Under the pieces are notes generated by a model. That model was not told the origin of the DNA. It saw only the letters and a program-made list of their open reading frames with translations, and made no database searches. Below, piece by piece: positions 21,801-32,039 of a stretch of 64,000 nucleotides of DNA. Origin of the DNA: Biomphalaria glabrata (taxonomy: Eukaryota; Mollusca; Gastropoda; Planorbidae). A program made the translations under genes and the position numbers. The DNA is taken from assembly GCF_947242115.1 (NCBI RefSeq), contig NC_074721.1:40487754-40551753 (forward strand). The letters run 5' to 3'. The first letter of the stretch is position 1, and each line of letters begins with the position of its first letter.

Positions 21801-24120
21801 AAAAGAGAAACATAAGCTCTGTGTTTAGACCAAGACAAGTGTTAATCTAACAACGATAAAATCTGAGAGCTAAAAAACCCAAAGAAGAAAAAAAAACCAG
21901 ACCATTCTGAACAGTAAATCCACCACGAGTAGCTCAGCATTAGGCTGGGGGGGGGGAGGTTTGAGGATGTTAATACTAACTGTGTTGGTCAGAACCTTTG
22001 TCTCCATTGATAGTTAGCAGATGAGCAGATTTGTTAGGTTCATGTGTCTTGGTGACCAACTGTTCCATAATGTCATGTGACCAACACGGACGTCATGTAA
22101 GTCATGTGACTGACACAACAATGTCGTGTGACGTTAGGCAAAGTCACTAGAAACCTTCATAGATCAGGAATAAAAAACATATCTCGGCCTAAGTGTGGAC
22201 TCAAACTCTAAACCTCAACTAGGCGAAAATATAACTTTGTCTAGTAGTCTACACACCACGGCCCATCATGGCGTTTAATAATTAGTTTAATTAAGAACAT
22301 GAAGCTAGATTACCGTACCTCTCTCACATGGTTATGGCCCATGATATACTTTATCTCCCTTGCATTATTTTCTCCAACAGGATTCTGGACCTTGATGAGC
22401 ATTTATCTCCCTTTTAAGCCACTTAGCCACTGGGTGTGTCATATAGGAAGTTTTACACTGCTTGCTGTAGGCATGGCGGCTACTTCAATACCAGTAAGTT
22501 TAATTCGCTACAAGAGAAATAACATAGCAACAATGAAAAACTTAGAAAACAAAAATAGTAAAAATAGCCCGTTGTTCTTTAAATGAAACACTGAGGGGCT
22601 CTTGACACATTTTACGGCCTCTACAAGTAACATTAAGAGTCGCGGTGGCTGATGGGTAAAGCGCTTGGCTTCCAAAACCGGGAGTCCCAGGTTCGAATTC
22701 TGGTGAATCCTGGTTTTCATTTTTGGATCTTTGGGCGCCTCTGAGTCCACCCAGCTCGAATTAGGTACCTAACATTCGTTGGTGAAATGTAAAGGCGGTT
22801 GGGTGCTGTGCCACATGACACCCTCGTTAACTGTGGGTCACAGAAACAGATGACATTTACATCATCTGCCCCATAGATCGCAAGGTCTGAAAGGGGAACT
22901 AACAAGTAACAATAGAAGTTGTTTTTGAAATAAAAGGATCTTGACATATCTTAAGGACTCTACTGTCTCTAATTTTGAAGATCGAAAATTGAACTAGAAA
23001 CCATTTGCATAATTGAATTTTCAACGTTAAATGTCATAGGTCATAGGTCATTACCACGTCATGAATTTGTAGCTCCATACAGCTAGTACAACTAAGCCGA
23101 TTTAGGCGTAACGAACGTATAATAAAATTACACGCCTTTAACTCTTTCTCTCCGTAATTATTTACCAGATTCTGGTGGAATCAACGCTGGTATCGTCAGT
23201 TAGGAGAGAAAACCTTAAGTCCAACGTCTCTTGCTAGTCTCTCCCCTCCCTCTTAAGTCTAACGTCTCTTGATAGTCTCCCCCCTCCTCTTTCAGTCTAA
23301 CGTCTCTTGCTAGTCTCCCCCCCCCCTCTTCCAAGTCTCCCATCAGGGTTTACTCACTGCAATGGCGACATACCATCTCGTAGCTTCATCAGAAACTCTT
23401 TAGCCTACACGACCAAAACATCTGACCCACTCTCCATATGGTTGGACAGAAATACCAACGGCGTAGCAAGAAATTTGGGGGTGGCACGAAGGGTGGGAGC
23501 CTCTTTAGGGGTACCCCCTGCATTTTGACCTTTGACATCATGACAAGAGATAATGTACTTAATACATATATATGTCTATTGTGTGGTGGAATACATGCAA
23601 CATGGTCAGTAATTTACATAACATATGAATATCAAGATAACATGACATTGGTTTAATATATAAAGTTAACCAAAAAAATTTTGACACTCGTTTCGGTTCC
23701 CCCACAAAAGTGGGCACGGGGGGGGGGGATTTTCAAATTTGGACACCCCCCCCCCCACACACACACACACTCTCATCCTATCTACGCCACTGAGAAATAC
23801 ACATACAATCCAAAACAATAAAACTTCTTTGAGTGTTTACGAATGATTTTAAAATTTTGGCTTTTTCCGATTTCTAGGTGCTTGGATTAATGAGAGACGG
23901 GAGGTTGCAAAAGGGTGAAGGCGTCGTCTTTGACAATTTCTATTTTACACACATGAAAAAGTTGCTGGCCATGATCAAATCAGTAAGTTCCTCAAAACAA
24001 TAAGTTACGATTTTAATGATTGTCTTTCTCTGCATGTTGACTTTTCAGGCTTGCCTTTCAAAAAATGAAGACAATGAAGAACCATCTTCGTTTTCAAACT
24101 CTGGATCACATTCAAGGTAG
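15896..24120 (+). CDS. Fuseless-like multi-pass membrane protein, six exons
   Basis: Six exons join in phase without a stop: 15896-16396, 17339-17527, 20873-20987, 22381-22493, 23878-23982 and 24049-24120 (TAG). Donors are GTAAGT, GTAGGA, GTATGA, GTAAGT, GTAAGT. Acceptors follow pyrimidine tracts. The product is about 364 residues. The N-terminal third has hydrophobic spans (AYLWVGPLVTVYW, IGYTIFFLGYLL, a Leu-rich span near residue 145). A Trp-Arg-x-x-Trp motif recurs three times: NQWRCVWVLLDEYTG in exon 1, AVWRGVWEVMD in exon 2, and CHWRGFWTLM across the exon 3/4 join. Each is followed by a hydrophobic span, so the protein looks like repeated membrane modules. This fits my recollection of the Fuseless family, founded on a Drosophila presynaptic protein with about eight predicted spans; the match is by recall, not by search. 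The C-terminus is hydrophilic. ATG 15896 is the first in-frame ATG after a stop at 15842; a TTTGCAG at 15847-15853 may be an acceptor from an unseen 5' exon. Confidence 0.8.
16384..16710. repeat. 46-bp minisatellite spanning the exon 1 donor
   Basis: Units of 46-47 bases start at 16431, 16477, 16524, 16570, 16616 and 16662 with TTTTGACATTTCGTCAATAC. The preceding unit (from about 16384) has the same start but reads TTTGACATTTCGGTAAGT, i.e. the end of exon 1 and its splice donor. More decayed units continue to about 16820, one with TTTGACGTTTCGGTAAAT. Confidence 0.9.
17585..17960 (-). repeat. Dispersed repeat, intron 2
   Basis: Opposite-strand relative of 13080-13215, starting at the (GTCT)n run. 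Two internal parts (around 17640-17715 and 17795-17930) look like each other: ATTCTCCTA, ACCCATT and GGTAATTGATTA/GGTAATTAATTA occur in both. Confidence 0.45.
18057..18137 (+). mobile_element. TTAA MITE, short form
   Basis: 81 bp including TTAA at both ends, with inverted ends CCCTTTCTCTCC / GGAGAGAAAGAG. The interior is GACGATACCAGCGTTGATTC and CACCAGAATGTGG. TTAA duplication is the hallmark of piggyBac-type insertion; no transposase is present. Located in intron 2. Confidence 0.85.
18248..18505 (+). mobile_element. TTAA MITE, long form
   Basis: 258 bp between TTAA sites, with the same CTCTTTCTCTCC / GGAGAGAAAGAG ends and the same GACGATACCATCGTTGATT head as the short form, but with about 180 extra internal bases. 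It is probably closer to the parent from which the 81-83-bp form arose by internal deletion. Confidence 0.85.
18739..18821 (-). mobile_element. TTAA MITE, short form, reversed
   Basis: TTAA-bounded copy in the opposite orientation to 18057, with two extra CT dinucleotides in its left terminus. Confidence 0.85.
18888..19045. mobile_element. Possible G+C-rich MITE
   Basis: A G+C-rich block with GCAGAG / CTCTGC ends, flanked on both sides by CTGTAG (18882-18887 and 19046-19051). The interior has runs such as GGGGGGCCCCCCGGGCGCC and a GGGGCGCC motif. The six-base flank fits a target duplication, but only one copy is present here. Confidence 0.5.
19052..20796. other. Intron 2 remainder, mostly unassigned
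   Basis: AT-rich with poly-A runs near 19885-19910. A G+C-rich patch at 19990-20070 (GCGGCCCGGCCG, GTCCGCCCCAGG) looks like MITE debris without a second end. The 95-codon open frame starting at 20381 has no motif and no splice context. No exon is needed between 17527 and 20873 because the phases match. Confidence 0.5.
20797..20872 (+). promoter_or_regulatory. Tandemly repeated polypyrimidine tract and 3' splice site of exon 3
   Basis: About 75 bases of pure T/C built from repeats of TTTTTTCCTCTTTCTC with an extra TTTCTC in some, ending in CCTATTTCAG at the exon 3 acceptor. The tract is far longer than a normal acceptor needs. Confidence 0.8.
21184..21392. mobile_element. hAT-type MITE, 209 bp
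   Basis: Ends CAGGTGTTCTCAACCTGTGG and GGCTGAGAACCGCAG, flanked by a perfect 8-bp duplication TTCTAGAG (21176-21183, 21393-21400). The GGGTCGCGACCCC core and the ends match a widespread non-autonomous hAT pattern. A 12-13-base internal tandem (GTCTATACCATC) is present. Inserted in intron 3 of the membrane protein gene. Confidence 0.9.
21400..21745 (+). mobile_element. LINE family E fragment, decayed
   Basis: Pieces such as LAKTFLQGTVPGQKKEKADK correspond to the tail better kept at 36001 (minus). Frames shift repeatedly, and the end reads ATGCCCCAAAGGTTCAAC like the family's terminal CVVPQR-type motif. Confidence 0.65.
22626..22905 (+). mobile_element. SINE family A, best copy
   Basis: Complete-looking tRNA-derived SINE in intron 4. 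Box A TGGCTGATGGGTAAAGCG, box B GGTTCGAATTC, then GGGCGCCTCTGAGTC, TTAGGTACCTAACATTCGTT, CACCCTCGTTAACTGTGG and a tail region ending CAAGGTCTGAAAGGGGAACT. A stand-alone tRNA is excluded by the long shared body found in seven copies. Confidence 0.9.
23138..23218 (-). mobile_element. TTAA MITE, short form, intron 4
   Basis: TTAA at both ends, left end CTCTTTCTCTCC intact, right end altered (GGAGAGAAAACC). Same orientation as 18739. Confidence 0.85.
23456..23792. mobile_element. hAT-type MITE, 337 bp
   Basis: Ends CAACGGCGTAGC and CTACGCCACTG, flanked by a perfect 8-bp duplication AGAAATAC (23448-23455, 23793-23800). The interior has G and C runs and a CA microsatellite. Sits in intron 4, 85 bases before exon 5. 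Confidence 0.9.
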
Positions 24121-24164
24121 ATTTGTGTCTGTTGAAGCTTGGTCTGCTTTTGTTTTTAAAGCCA

Positions 24165-24443
24165 AAGTAAAGTTCCCCCTTTTCAGACCAAGCGGTCTAC
24201 AGGGCAAGTGATGTTAAGGTCATCTGTTTCTTTGACCAATGGCTAACGAGGAGGGTGTCACCTGGCAAGCACAACGACCAACCGCCTTTACTTTCCGAAA
24301 CTAAAGTTACCCATTAGAGTTGGATGGACTCAAAAGCGCCCTAGAAAAACCCGAAATTCAAAATCCCAGTCTTTAGCTAGATTCGAACCCGGGACCTCCA
24401 GGTTCGGAAGCCGAGCGCTTAACCACTTAGCCATCGGCCCCCG
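24165..24443 (-). mobile_element. SINE family A copy
   Basis: Full-length reverse copy just after the stop of the membrane protein gene: box B complement GATTCGAACCCGGG, box A complement GCGCTTAACCACTTAGCCAT. It probably lies in or next to that gene's 3' UTR. Confidence 0.9.
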
Positions 24444-24630
24444 CTTTTGCTTTTAGTTTTTAGAATTTCAAATACTTACAGTTCTTCGCTAATGCTTTCA
24501 GTTGATTGCTTCGTAGTTTGCGTTGGTTGGCTGATAATCTAGTGATGAAGATGTGGAACAAAGCTGTTGACTTGAGATGTTATCAACGAGATCTTTCAAG
24601 CAACTCATCCATAGAATAAACTCTATAGAA

Positions 24631-25133
24631 CAGTGATGCCCAAAATACGGCCCGCGGGCCAGATCCGGCCTGCGACGTGGTTTCATCCGGCCCGCCAAAG
24701 CGTCGGTCCAAAAAATTAAGTGGTTGAAAAGTGTATCTTTACGTACGCTAGGACTCTATTTTTTTTCTCTAATGGAATGGTACCATGGCTTTTAACTTTG
24801 TGCGTTTATGAGATGGGGCTCTGAATGTAGAATCTACAAGGAAAAGTGAACGGATCTTTACTTGTTTGCGAACATTATCAAAAGCCAACAAGTTTGTTCT
24901 ATAAAGAAAAAGTTTGGCTGTTTAAAAAAAAAGAACAAAATGTACAAGGCATTCTTGGTATGAGCCGCGAATAAAAGATTGTTTAACTAGGGGTACTAGA
25001 TCCACAGGTTTTTACTTTCTAAAAGTTTCTGGTTAATTTCATGTCGTGTTTCTGTCTTTTTGTTGATGTGGCCCGCGACACGAGGGTTGGAAATTAAAAT
25101 GGCCCGCAGGATGAGCGAGAATGGGCATCACTG
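24631..25133. mobile_element. hAT-type MITE, 503 bp
   Basis: Ends CAGTGATGCCCAAAATACGG and GGGCATCACTG. Flanks CTATAGAA and GTATAGAA match in 7 of 8 positions, as expected for an old 8-bp duplication. GGCCCGCGGGCC near the left and GTGGCCCGCGACACGAG near the right are typical of this hAT group. No transposase frame remains. Confidence 0.85.
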
Positions 25134-25517
25134 GTATAGAATAAGATAGCCCAGCCTTTTTAAAATACACAATTACTTTATGACAGAAATAAGGGCACGT
25201 ACAGATTCACTACAAGAAGTCTCTTCGTCTCTTGTCCGTTCTTCTTTCCCAACCTTTTTCCGTTCTAACTTTTCAATGTGCTGGCGCATCACGATGGGAA
25301 TACCTAGTGACGCCACTGCTAAAATAGTTACTACTTTGGAAGATCTAGACTGAAGCCCTGTAGATTACAGATCTAGATCTAGGTATCTTAATCTAGCATC
25401 AAGACATTCAACTTGAAATAGTGATACTTCAAGTTCAATCAAGATAGATTCTAGTCACTGGTCCAATGTCATAGAAACAAATGATTTGACACCATTTATC
25501 TTATGCACAAAAGTTGT
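25134..25517. other. Unassigned sequence
   Basis: AGATCT-rich AT sequence without gene signals. Confidence 0.45.
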
Positions 25518-25790
25518 GTATCTTATCTTATCTTATATAGGCTAATACAGACATTACTTCAAAAAAAGAAGATGATTACGTCCTAAGCGTCATGCATTTA
25601 GTCATGCATATTAACCAATGACTTAAATTCTGCCAAGTCACTGGTTTTCCTGGCTAGCTCAGGCAACCCATTCCATGCTCTAATGTGTAATAGTAAATAT
25701 GACTTGTCTTTAATTTTTTTATTTAAATAAAATGTGTCATATTGTTTGACTATTCTACAAAGCATTAAAAAGGTATATGTGTAGAGCATG
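25518..25790 (-). mobile_element. LINE family B 3' end
   Basis: On the minus strand the frame gives IRAWNGLPELARKTSDLAEF and KSLVNMHD, the clearest coding tail of family B here, followed by the 3' UTR and the TATCTTATCTTATATAG tail complement at 25520. The upstream part of the frame does not follow the family and may be a junction. Confidence 0.8.
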
Positions 25791-26620
25791 CATAGAAGTG
25801 TAATTCATTAATATATAATTTTAGCCAAAAATATTGATCTATGATGTGCACTTTTTATTCTGACTAGCCCAGATTGATGTCTCTTCAGAAATCCACAAAG
25901 ACATGATAAAAGCATTGTAAAAGCTAGTGACAATCCACAGATGTATTCTTACGTGGCTTGAATGTTATTAATGTCAAGAAAGCGAATTAAATAAAAACTA
26001 TACATTTTATTTACAAGCTTATGTTAGACCTAGAAAATATTTTTTGTTTAATTGCCTATTCTTTAGTATGGAAGAATACTTTAATATAGGGACTCAAACG
26101 TTATGAGTAGCTGATAGTTTTTAATTATGCTTATAAAAGGAATGGGAATGACAGAGAGAGAGAGTATGTGAGCTATTAAAAATGGTGTTCAGGTGTATTG
26201 TTTTGTAATAAATAATCGTTTTATAGCTTTTCAGGTACTGCTAGTTAGAATGCTATGTAATATTATAATGCAGTTTGTAATAATTATAATTCATTGTGTT
26301 ATATATTTGTATTTATATTTATTTGTAAAAAATTCAGTTACTCTGTAATATAAGTCATCATTTTAGGTCTTTCTGTGTAGCAAATATATTGCACTATTAT
26401 TTCATTCCTAGCAGTAGATTACGTAATTTATTGAATGATATTAAAGAGCTTCCATATTAATGTTTCTGGACTAATTGTTATTTCATAATAATAAGAAGAA
26501 TCTTTATTATCCAGGAAGAAAAGCATTTACATTTACTATGTGAGAAAAGTATAAATTTTTAGTAGCATGATAAAGGAGCTCTTAACATTATATTCTAAAC
26601 AAGGTTACAAAGACTCAAAA
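25791..26620. other. Unassigned AT-rich sequence
   Basis: No gene seen. An AATAATAAGAAGAATCTTTA start at 26487 resembles a LINE family C tail on the minus strand. Confidence 0.4.
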
Positions 26621-26624
26621 TCGG

Positions 26625-26795
26625 ACCCCGAAGTGGTCCACCCAGGCAGGCTTCAATATTTTCAGAAAGAACATCCGAATGAAATTATATCAAAGACAAA
26701 TGAGAGATAAGAATGGAGAAAGAAGGTTGACAGATCTTGTGTAGTGCCCCAACGGTCCAGCAGATCAAAGGATAGGTGCAAGTGAATGCAAAGTT
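26625..26795 (+). mobile_element. LINE family E fragment
   Basis: AATGGAGAAAGAAGGTTGAC and TGCCCCAACGGTCCAGCAG match the end of family E (a Glu-Trp-Arg-Arg-Leu segment followed by Val-Pro-Gln-Arg). Short and interrupted. Confidence 0.5.
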
Positions 26796-26811
26796 AGATG
26801 TAAACCTGGCC

Positions 26812-27062
26812 TAACTAGTTCCCCTTTCAGACCTTGTGGTCTATAGGGCAGATGATGTAAAGGTCATCTGTTTTTGTGGCCTGTGGTTAACGAGGGTGTC
26901 ATGTAGCTAGCACAACGACCAAACGCATTTACTTTTCCCCACCTAATGTCAGGTACCCATTAGAGCTGGGTAGACTCAGATGCGCCCTAAGATGCCAGGA
27001 CTCGAACCCGGGACCCCCGGTACGGAAGCCAAGCGCTTTACCTCTCAGCTACCGCGCCTACC
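26812..27062 (-). mobile_element. SINE family A copy
   Basis: Reverse copy with CTTTCAGACCTTGTGGTCTA at its left, box B complement CTCGAACCCGGGA and box A complement GCGCTTTACCTCTCAGCTAC. Confidence 0.9.
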
Positions 27063-27844
27063 CTGGCCTAACTGCTAGCTGTGGTTTCACTATAAAAATT
27101 GGCTTATGATGATGCAGTGTACAAGATTACTTATTCGTTCTAAATTAGGTCTAACTTATAATGGATACTAAATAGCTTTGTCTCTTTAAAAAACTGCTTG
27201 CATAACTGATTTTAAAAAATTAGATTTTTCGCTTTCAGAAAAAAAAAAAGTAGTCGTTGCATCAGAACTTTGAATGGTCTAAAATATTGTGATGTCAGAT
27301 TTTCACTATCTTTTCTAGTTTACGAGATCTAAACGGGACAGACGGACAGACATTTCACACAGAACTAATAGCGTCTTTTCCCTTTGCGGGGGCCGCTAAA
27401 AATGTATTACCTTGTTTATAGCTATAAAAATATTTGATAAGATCTTTTGCACAGAATAATTTTATAAGATAAAACTTGAAATTCTGTAAATCACTAAGGG
27501 CAAACTATTACACAATTCTATTAAAGAGGTTGTAATGTAGGCTTATAAACTCGAATAGGACTGTTGCCTTTCAGGATGTCTGCTGCTAATAGTGTCTGGT
27601 CAGCAGATGTGAAGGATTTTAAAAATAAAAATAAAAAATCTCTGATGACAGTATGATTTTTTCTTCTTCACTCTCATTTTACATGTAGGAGGGTTCATGT
27701 CAGTAATCCTATATCTGAGATGAACTGCGCAGTGGTTTCCAGATCAGCAGTTCTCCATATAGTTGCTTTGAAGGACATGGTCAGCATTCTCTGGTGATGC
27801 TCCTCAAGGGCAGGTTTCGCTCTTCCCAACTTTCAGCTTGTTTG
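27063..27844. other. Mostly unassigned sequence
   Basis: The part 27230-27400 (TTTACGAGATCTAAACGGGA, then GACAGACGGACAGAC and GGGGGCCGC) looks like a dispersed repeat, but no second copy is in the window. TTTCAG at 27570 is not followed by an open exon. Confidence 0.4.
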
Positions 27845-28012
27845 TTTGTAAAATGTTTTACATGTTTCGGATGTTCCTTCAGAGTTGACTTCCTAGTCCA
27901 AACCTCCCGCAGGACGACGGGGGATGGGAGCGGTCAGGGTTTGAACCCTCGACCGTCGATAAATCCGAACGACAGTCCAGCGCGCAAACCGAACGACCAG
28001 GCAGCCAGAACA
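27845..28012 (-). mobile_element. SINE family B copy, left arm of inverted pair
   Basis: Same element as 5400-5590. Box A and box B complements lie at its right end (GTTTGAACC; CGCGCAAACCGAACGACCAG). Confidence 0.85.
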
Positions 28013-28149
28013 TATGTTGTCTCATTCTGTTGTGTCCGGTTCTGATTCGAAAACAGTATAAGTTGTCAGGTAGATCTCAATGCCATATTATCATCTAGAA
28101 CTTGTTGAGTAGAAAAAAAAGACTTTTTTTCTGACAAAGAAATCTCTGG

Positions 28150-28325
28150 AAATGGATGGCTGCCTGGTCGTGCGGTTTGCGCGCTGGACTGTCGTTCAGG
28201 TTTATCGATGGTCCCGGGTTCAAACCCTGCCCGCTCCCATCCCCCGTCGCCCTGCGGGAGGTTTGGACTAGGAAGTAAGTATCTTCAACTCTTAAGGAAC
28301 ATCCGAAACATGTAAAACATTTTAG
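28150..28325 (+). mobile_element. SINE family B copy, right arm of inverted pair
   Basis: Reads GGCTGCCTGGTCGTGCGGTT (box A), CCCGGGTTCAAACCC (box B), GGAGGTTTGGACTAGGAAG and GTAAAACATTTTA. Together with 27845-28012 it makes an inverted repeat of about 170-bp arms around a 137-base spacer. Confidence 0.9.
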
Positions 28326-29444
28326 AAACAAACATATGGAGTAGACTCTTGCTTAGTTTATCATTGCTTTGACGCAGTTTTTCATTTATGATACTTATTA
28401 TGTTGGTTATCGGACTCCACTGTCTCTAAGAACCAGTCATTCAATAATTGTGTGCCAGTAATTTTGTTATGATAATCTTATTTAGTAGCCTACTAGCCCG
28501 ATTTTGCATTAAAAAAAAAAAAAAAAAACAAGTGCGATGTCATAGGCAAAGTTCAAGTTAAATCTGTACATTTATTAAGGGTTTTTTTTTTTCAGCATAA
28601 TACCCAATAAAGCTAAAATGAAATCATTTTATAACAAAAGATGATCATTATGCCCGCCTGACATAGATTTGGTAGGCACGATTAGAGATATAATAATAAT
28701 ACAGAAAGGGTTCTATCAATTACATAGGTTATGGCTGAAAAAAAAAAACCAACTATAAATACTTTATTTACATTGTACTGCTCATAACTGCTGATCAAGA
28801 TCTATAAAATTATAATTATAGTCCACATATTTCTAGAGATCTAAACAATCGATCTAGATAGATATCGATCTCTGATATAGGCATCATAATTTTACATGGC
28901 ACTGTGACTGTTGTGGCTTTGATTGTTCTTTTTTCTGTTGATCATAAGTTGATGTGCATATTTTGCAAAGCTGACAGTCACAGTGCCAGTGATTTGAGTG
29001 ATATTGAAAATTATCATATTATGATAATTATATTATTATGTCATTGTAATTGTATGACTACAGAACGTAAGCTTAGGGTCACATTAACTATTAAAACTAT
29101 GACCTATGATTAACTAGATCTAGTACTAGTAATAGTATTCTAATATTTATTATTATAATAATTCTAGACTAAGAGATTGACTCAAGGCGTCAAAGACATG
29201 TCACAAGGGTGTCTAAAAACTATTGATGATTGATGGAACATTATTATAAAATATAAATAGATTTTTGTTTATAATAAAACTGTTACTAGTGTTACTATTG
29301 ATAAAATATTTATTTAATTTTTAAGAACAAACCAAAAAATAAATATTTAAAAATAATGAACAGCCTATAAAAGTATTATAATAATACTTTATTTAAAGGT
29401 AATATTAATGATAAGAAAGTGCAAAAAACTTTTAAAACAAATAT
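28326..29444. other. Unassigned AT-rich sequence
   Basis: Poly-A/poly-T runs and GATC-containing AT sequence. The 69-codon open frame at 28904 has no domain or splice support. Confidence 0.45.
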
Positions 29445-29818
29445 TGACATTTGACTAGAGTAGGCTAACACCTTTAGTAAAATCACTAAATTTAGAAAGC
29501 CTTCAGGATAGAAGACTCAAAAGTAAAGTAGCAATTATACATAAAGCACTGAACCATAATCTTCAAATACAAAAACAAAATTTAATAAAATACTCAGAAA
29601 GACACAAAGGTAAAGGCACGTTCCTTGTTCCATATGCTACGACAAATTTGTACAAATACTCCTTCTTCCCTAGTGCTATTAGAGCATGGAATGGGTTGCC
29701 TGAGCTTACCAGGAAAACCAGGGACTTGGTAGAATTTAAATCATTGGTTAATATGCATGATGCGTACGATGTAATCATCTTTTTTGAAGTAACATCTATA
29801 TTATAAAAGATAAGATAA
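29445..29818 (+). mobile_element. LINE family B, longest 3' copy
   Basis: Codes, with interruptions, for a reverse transcriptase tail: a Leu/Lys-rich helix (around AGAAGACTCAAAAGTAAAGT), IIHKALNHNLQIQ, IKYSERHKG, then a Phe-Phe-Pro-Ser segment and AIRAWNGLPEL, followed by the 3' UTR and the AAAGATAAGATAAGA tail. Broken by frame changes near 29660. Confidence 0.8.
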
Positions 29819-30333
29819 GATTGCTGTTACCTTCAGACAGTTTTACAGGCTCACTATTATCATTTTGCAACATTGTAGACTAGTTAGAGAAACTAAACAA
29901 AATTGTAATTACTAATACTAAATGTGTATTACTTGTTTATAATATGACTTCTTTTCTAAAGTATTCCAACGACTGTAACTGGCATATGATGAAAAGAATT
30001 AGATCTAAATCTATATTAAAATTTGAAAATTGACTTACTTTGCACTTAATATCAAGACAAATGGCACTACAAGTGTTTTTTTTTTCTTAAGAAGTCCTCT
30101 TTTTTTTGCCTCATTTATTTATAGATATTTTATTTATTAAATCTAAATAAGAAATTTTCTCATTCGCTTGACTTACAGCTAGTCATTCTTTAGAATGCCT
30201 GAAAATTCTATAGATTTCATGAGCAAAGTAGAAAATAGAGAATAATTTCCTTTGCTAGATAATGCTTAGCTAAGCATTCTATAGAATGCCTGCATCTCAC
30301 AATAAGATATAGGCCCCTAAGAATATCTACAAG
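29819..30333. other. Unassigned AT-rich sequence
   Basis: Nothing recognised except AATGCCTG-type short repeats. Confidence 0.4.
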
Positions 30334-30780
30334 TGATAACAAATTGCTAGTAAAAGCACTTTGTGGAAGCTCCAATTTAATTTGTGAGAGATAAGATAAG
30401 ATAATTGTTATTGATCCAATCAAATGGAAATTCAGTTTGACTAGAATTGACAACCTCAGCAGATCTATTACTTATATCTTCTACTTCTTTTCTCTCAATT
30501 TCTTTAATCAAAAGTATAATAAGGTCATGATCATTCTATCAAGTTCATGTAAATGTTAAGCTCTTCTGCGGTGTCGAGTACTTGAAAATGTAACTAAGTC
30601 CAACTGGAGGTAACACTAAACTCAATACTGAAACAGATCATCATCATCATCATCACTCCTTTGAGTTCCTCATAGAACATAGGGCCTCGACAAAAACACG
30701 CCACTCTCCACGGTCTCTTGCTAGCTTTTTGATAACAAATTGCTAGTAAAAGCACTTTGTGGAAGCTCCTATTTAATTTG
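30334..30780 (-). mobile_element. Minus-strand LINE-like insertion between 51-bp direct repeats
   Basis: The 51 bases at 30334-30384 recur at 30730-30780 with one difference (TGATAACAAATTGCTAGTAA is their start). Between them the left edge is a GAGATAAGATAAGATAATTG tail complement. The right part has (ATC)n and a CACGCCACTCTCCACGGTCT segment typical of another LINE end. A long target duplication from target-primed integration is the simplest reading. Confidence 0.5.
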
Positions 30781-31744
30781 GCACTGGGAACGATTTGGTG
30801 CATGATATAATTTAACCATAATTTAAAAAGCATGTAGCGTTTATAACATATTTATAGCGTATTTATTTCACTCTACCATAATATTTATTAATTCTAACAC
30901 CTTCCAGCGAATTGTTTTTTTTTTATAAATATAAAGGCTTTGCTTATTTCATGAATATAGGCCTATAAAAAGTCAGATTCCTGAATGGTAATGACATGCT
31001 ATCCCATCCCCTTTATTTATATGTGAGTTCTGCTAATCGCACTGGATGACATTTTTCGATTTCTTTCCAAAAGACAATTTTTTTATTTGACATTAGTGTA
31101 ATACTTTCATATAATAAAAACCATGTTAACATCTAAAGTTCTATTATGCTGAATGACGACAATAACTCCACACATAGTAAAGATTAAGACACGGAATGTG
31201 GTCAGTACAAACTCTAACGTGAATCCACCAATGTAAACAAACACTAGGGGCGAAAATAGGTAGAAACAAATTCACGACACTAAGATACTTTGAAAAGATA
31301 TATTTTGAGAAATTGGGTAGGGGTGATTTTGGTGACACATCTCGCATTGACGCAGGTATAGTTAAACAAATGAAGACAAGACCATCACTGAACACTGTTC
31401 GTTGGAGTCATGCGTCTGGCAATCATCTCCTTGGAACTAGTCATTACCTGTGACACCTATCTCGCCCCCTCTCTTGTGGGCACATTTCACTTCTTGTATA
31501 TACTCATTCCTTAAATACCAAAAACAAAAAATGCGGACAAAAATATTTCTTCTTCTGTACGTAAAAAATATTTCTTAACACAAACCCTCCTGCAAAACAT
31601 AAATATGCATAATTCTTTTTAAAGAAATAATACAATGAACGTGCATTATGTATTTCATGCCAAAACATCCCTTGCGCCAAAACGTCCTTCTTCGATATAT
31701 TTATGTCTATAATATTAGCCAATGTTTGATAGCTACCTCTGCCT
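30781..31744. other. Unassigned AT-rich sequence
   Basis: No gene signals. Open frames of 60-83 codons have no motif. Confidence 0.45.
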
Positions 31745-31885
31745 TATTGTTTTCTGTAATTAACTTTTTTAGATTAGTTTGTCCTCTTAGCTCTCATGTT
31801 TATGCTTGTAATGTAATCACAGCGCCTTGAATCTACATCATGATTGTTAACAGCACTCTTATAAATTATAATTATTATTATTGTA
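31745..31885 (+). mobile_element. LINE family A 3' UTR fragment
   Basis: TTTTTTAGATTAGTTTGTCC, CACAGCGCCTTGAATCTACA and ATTGTTAACAGCACTCTTAT followed by (ATT)n match the ends of 2416-2893 and 15356-15572. Older than both. Confidence 0.75.
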
Positions 31886-32039
31886 GCCCTTGGATACCTT
31901 TGATCAGCAGAATTAGTTTATCTCAAATGAATTGAAATGTGGAAGTGATTCTTGTTGACCTCCCTTAAAAGTCTTTGTTGGCCTCCTTCAGTCATGGAAT
32001 AACTATGGTTCATCTCAAGATGAAAACCTGGACATTACA

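Noticed and set aside
22626-22705. Stand-alone tRNA gene
   Set aside because: Box A and box B are present, but the sequence is the head of a SINE with a long body shared by at least six other copies, and a proper cloverleaf is not maintained.
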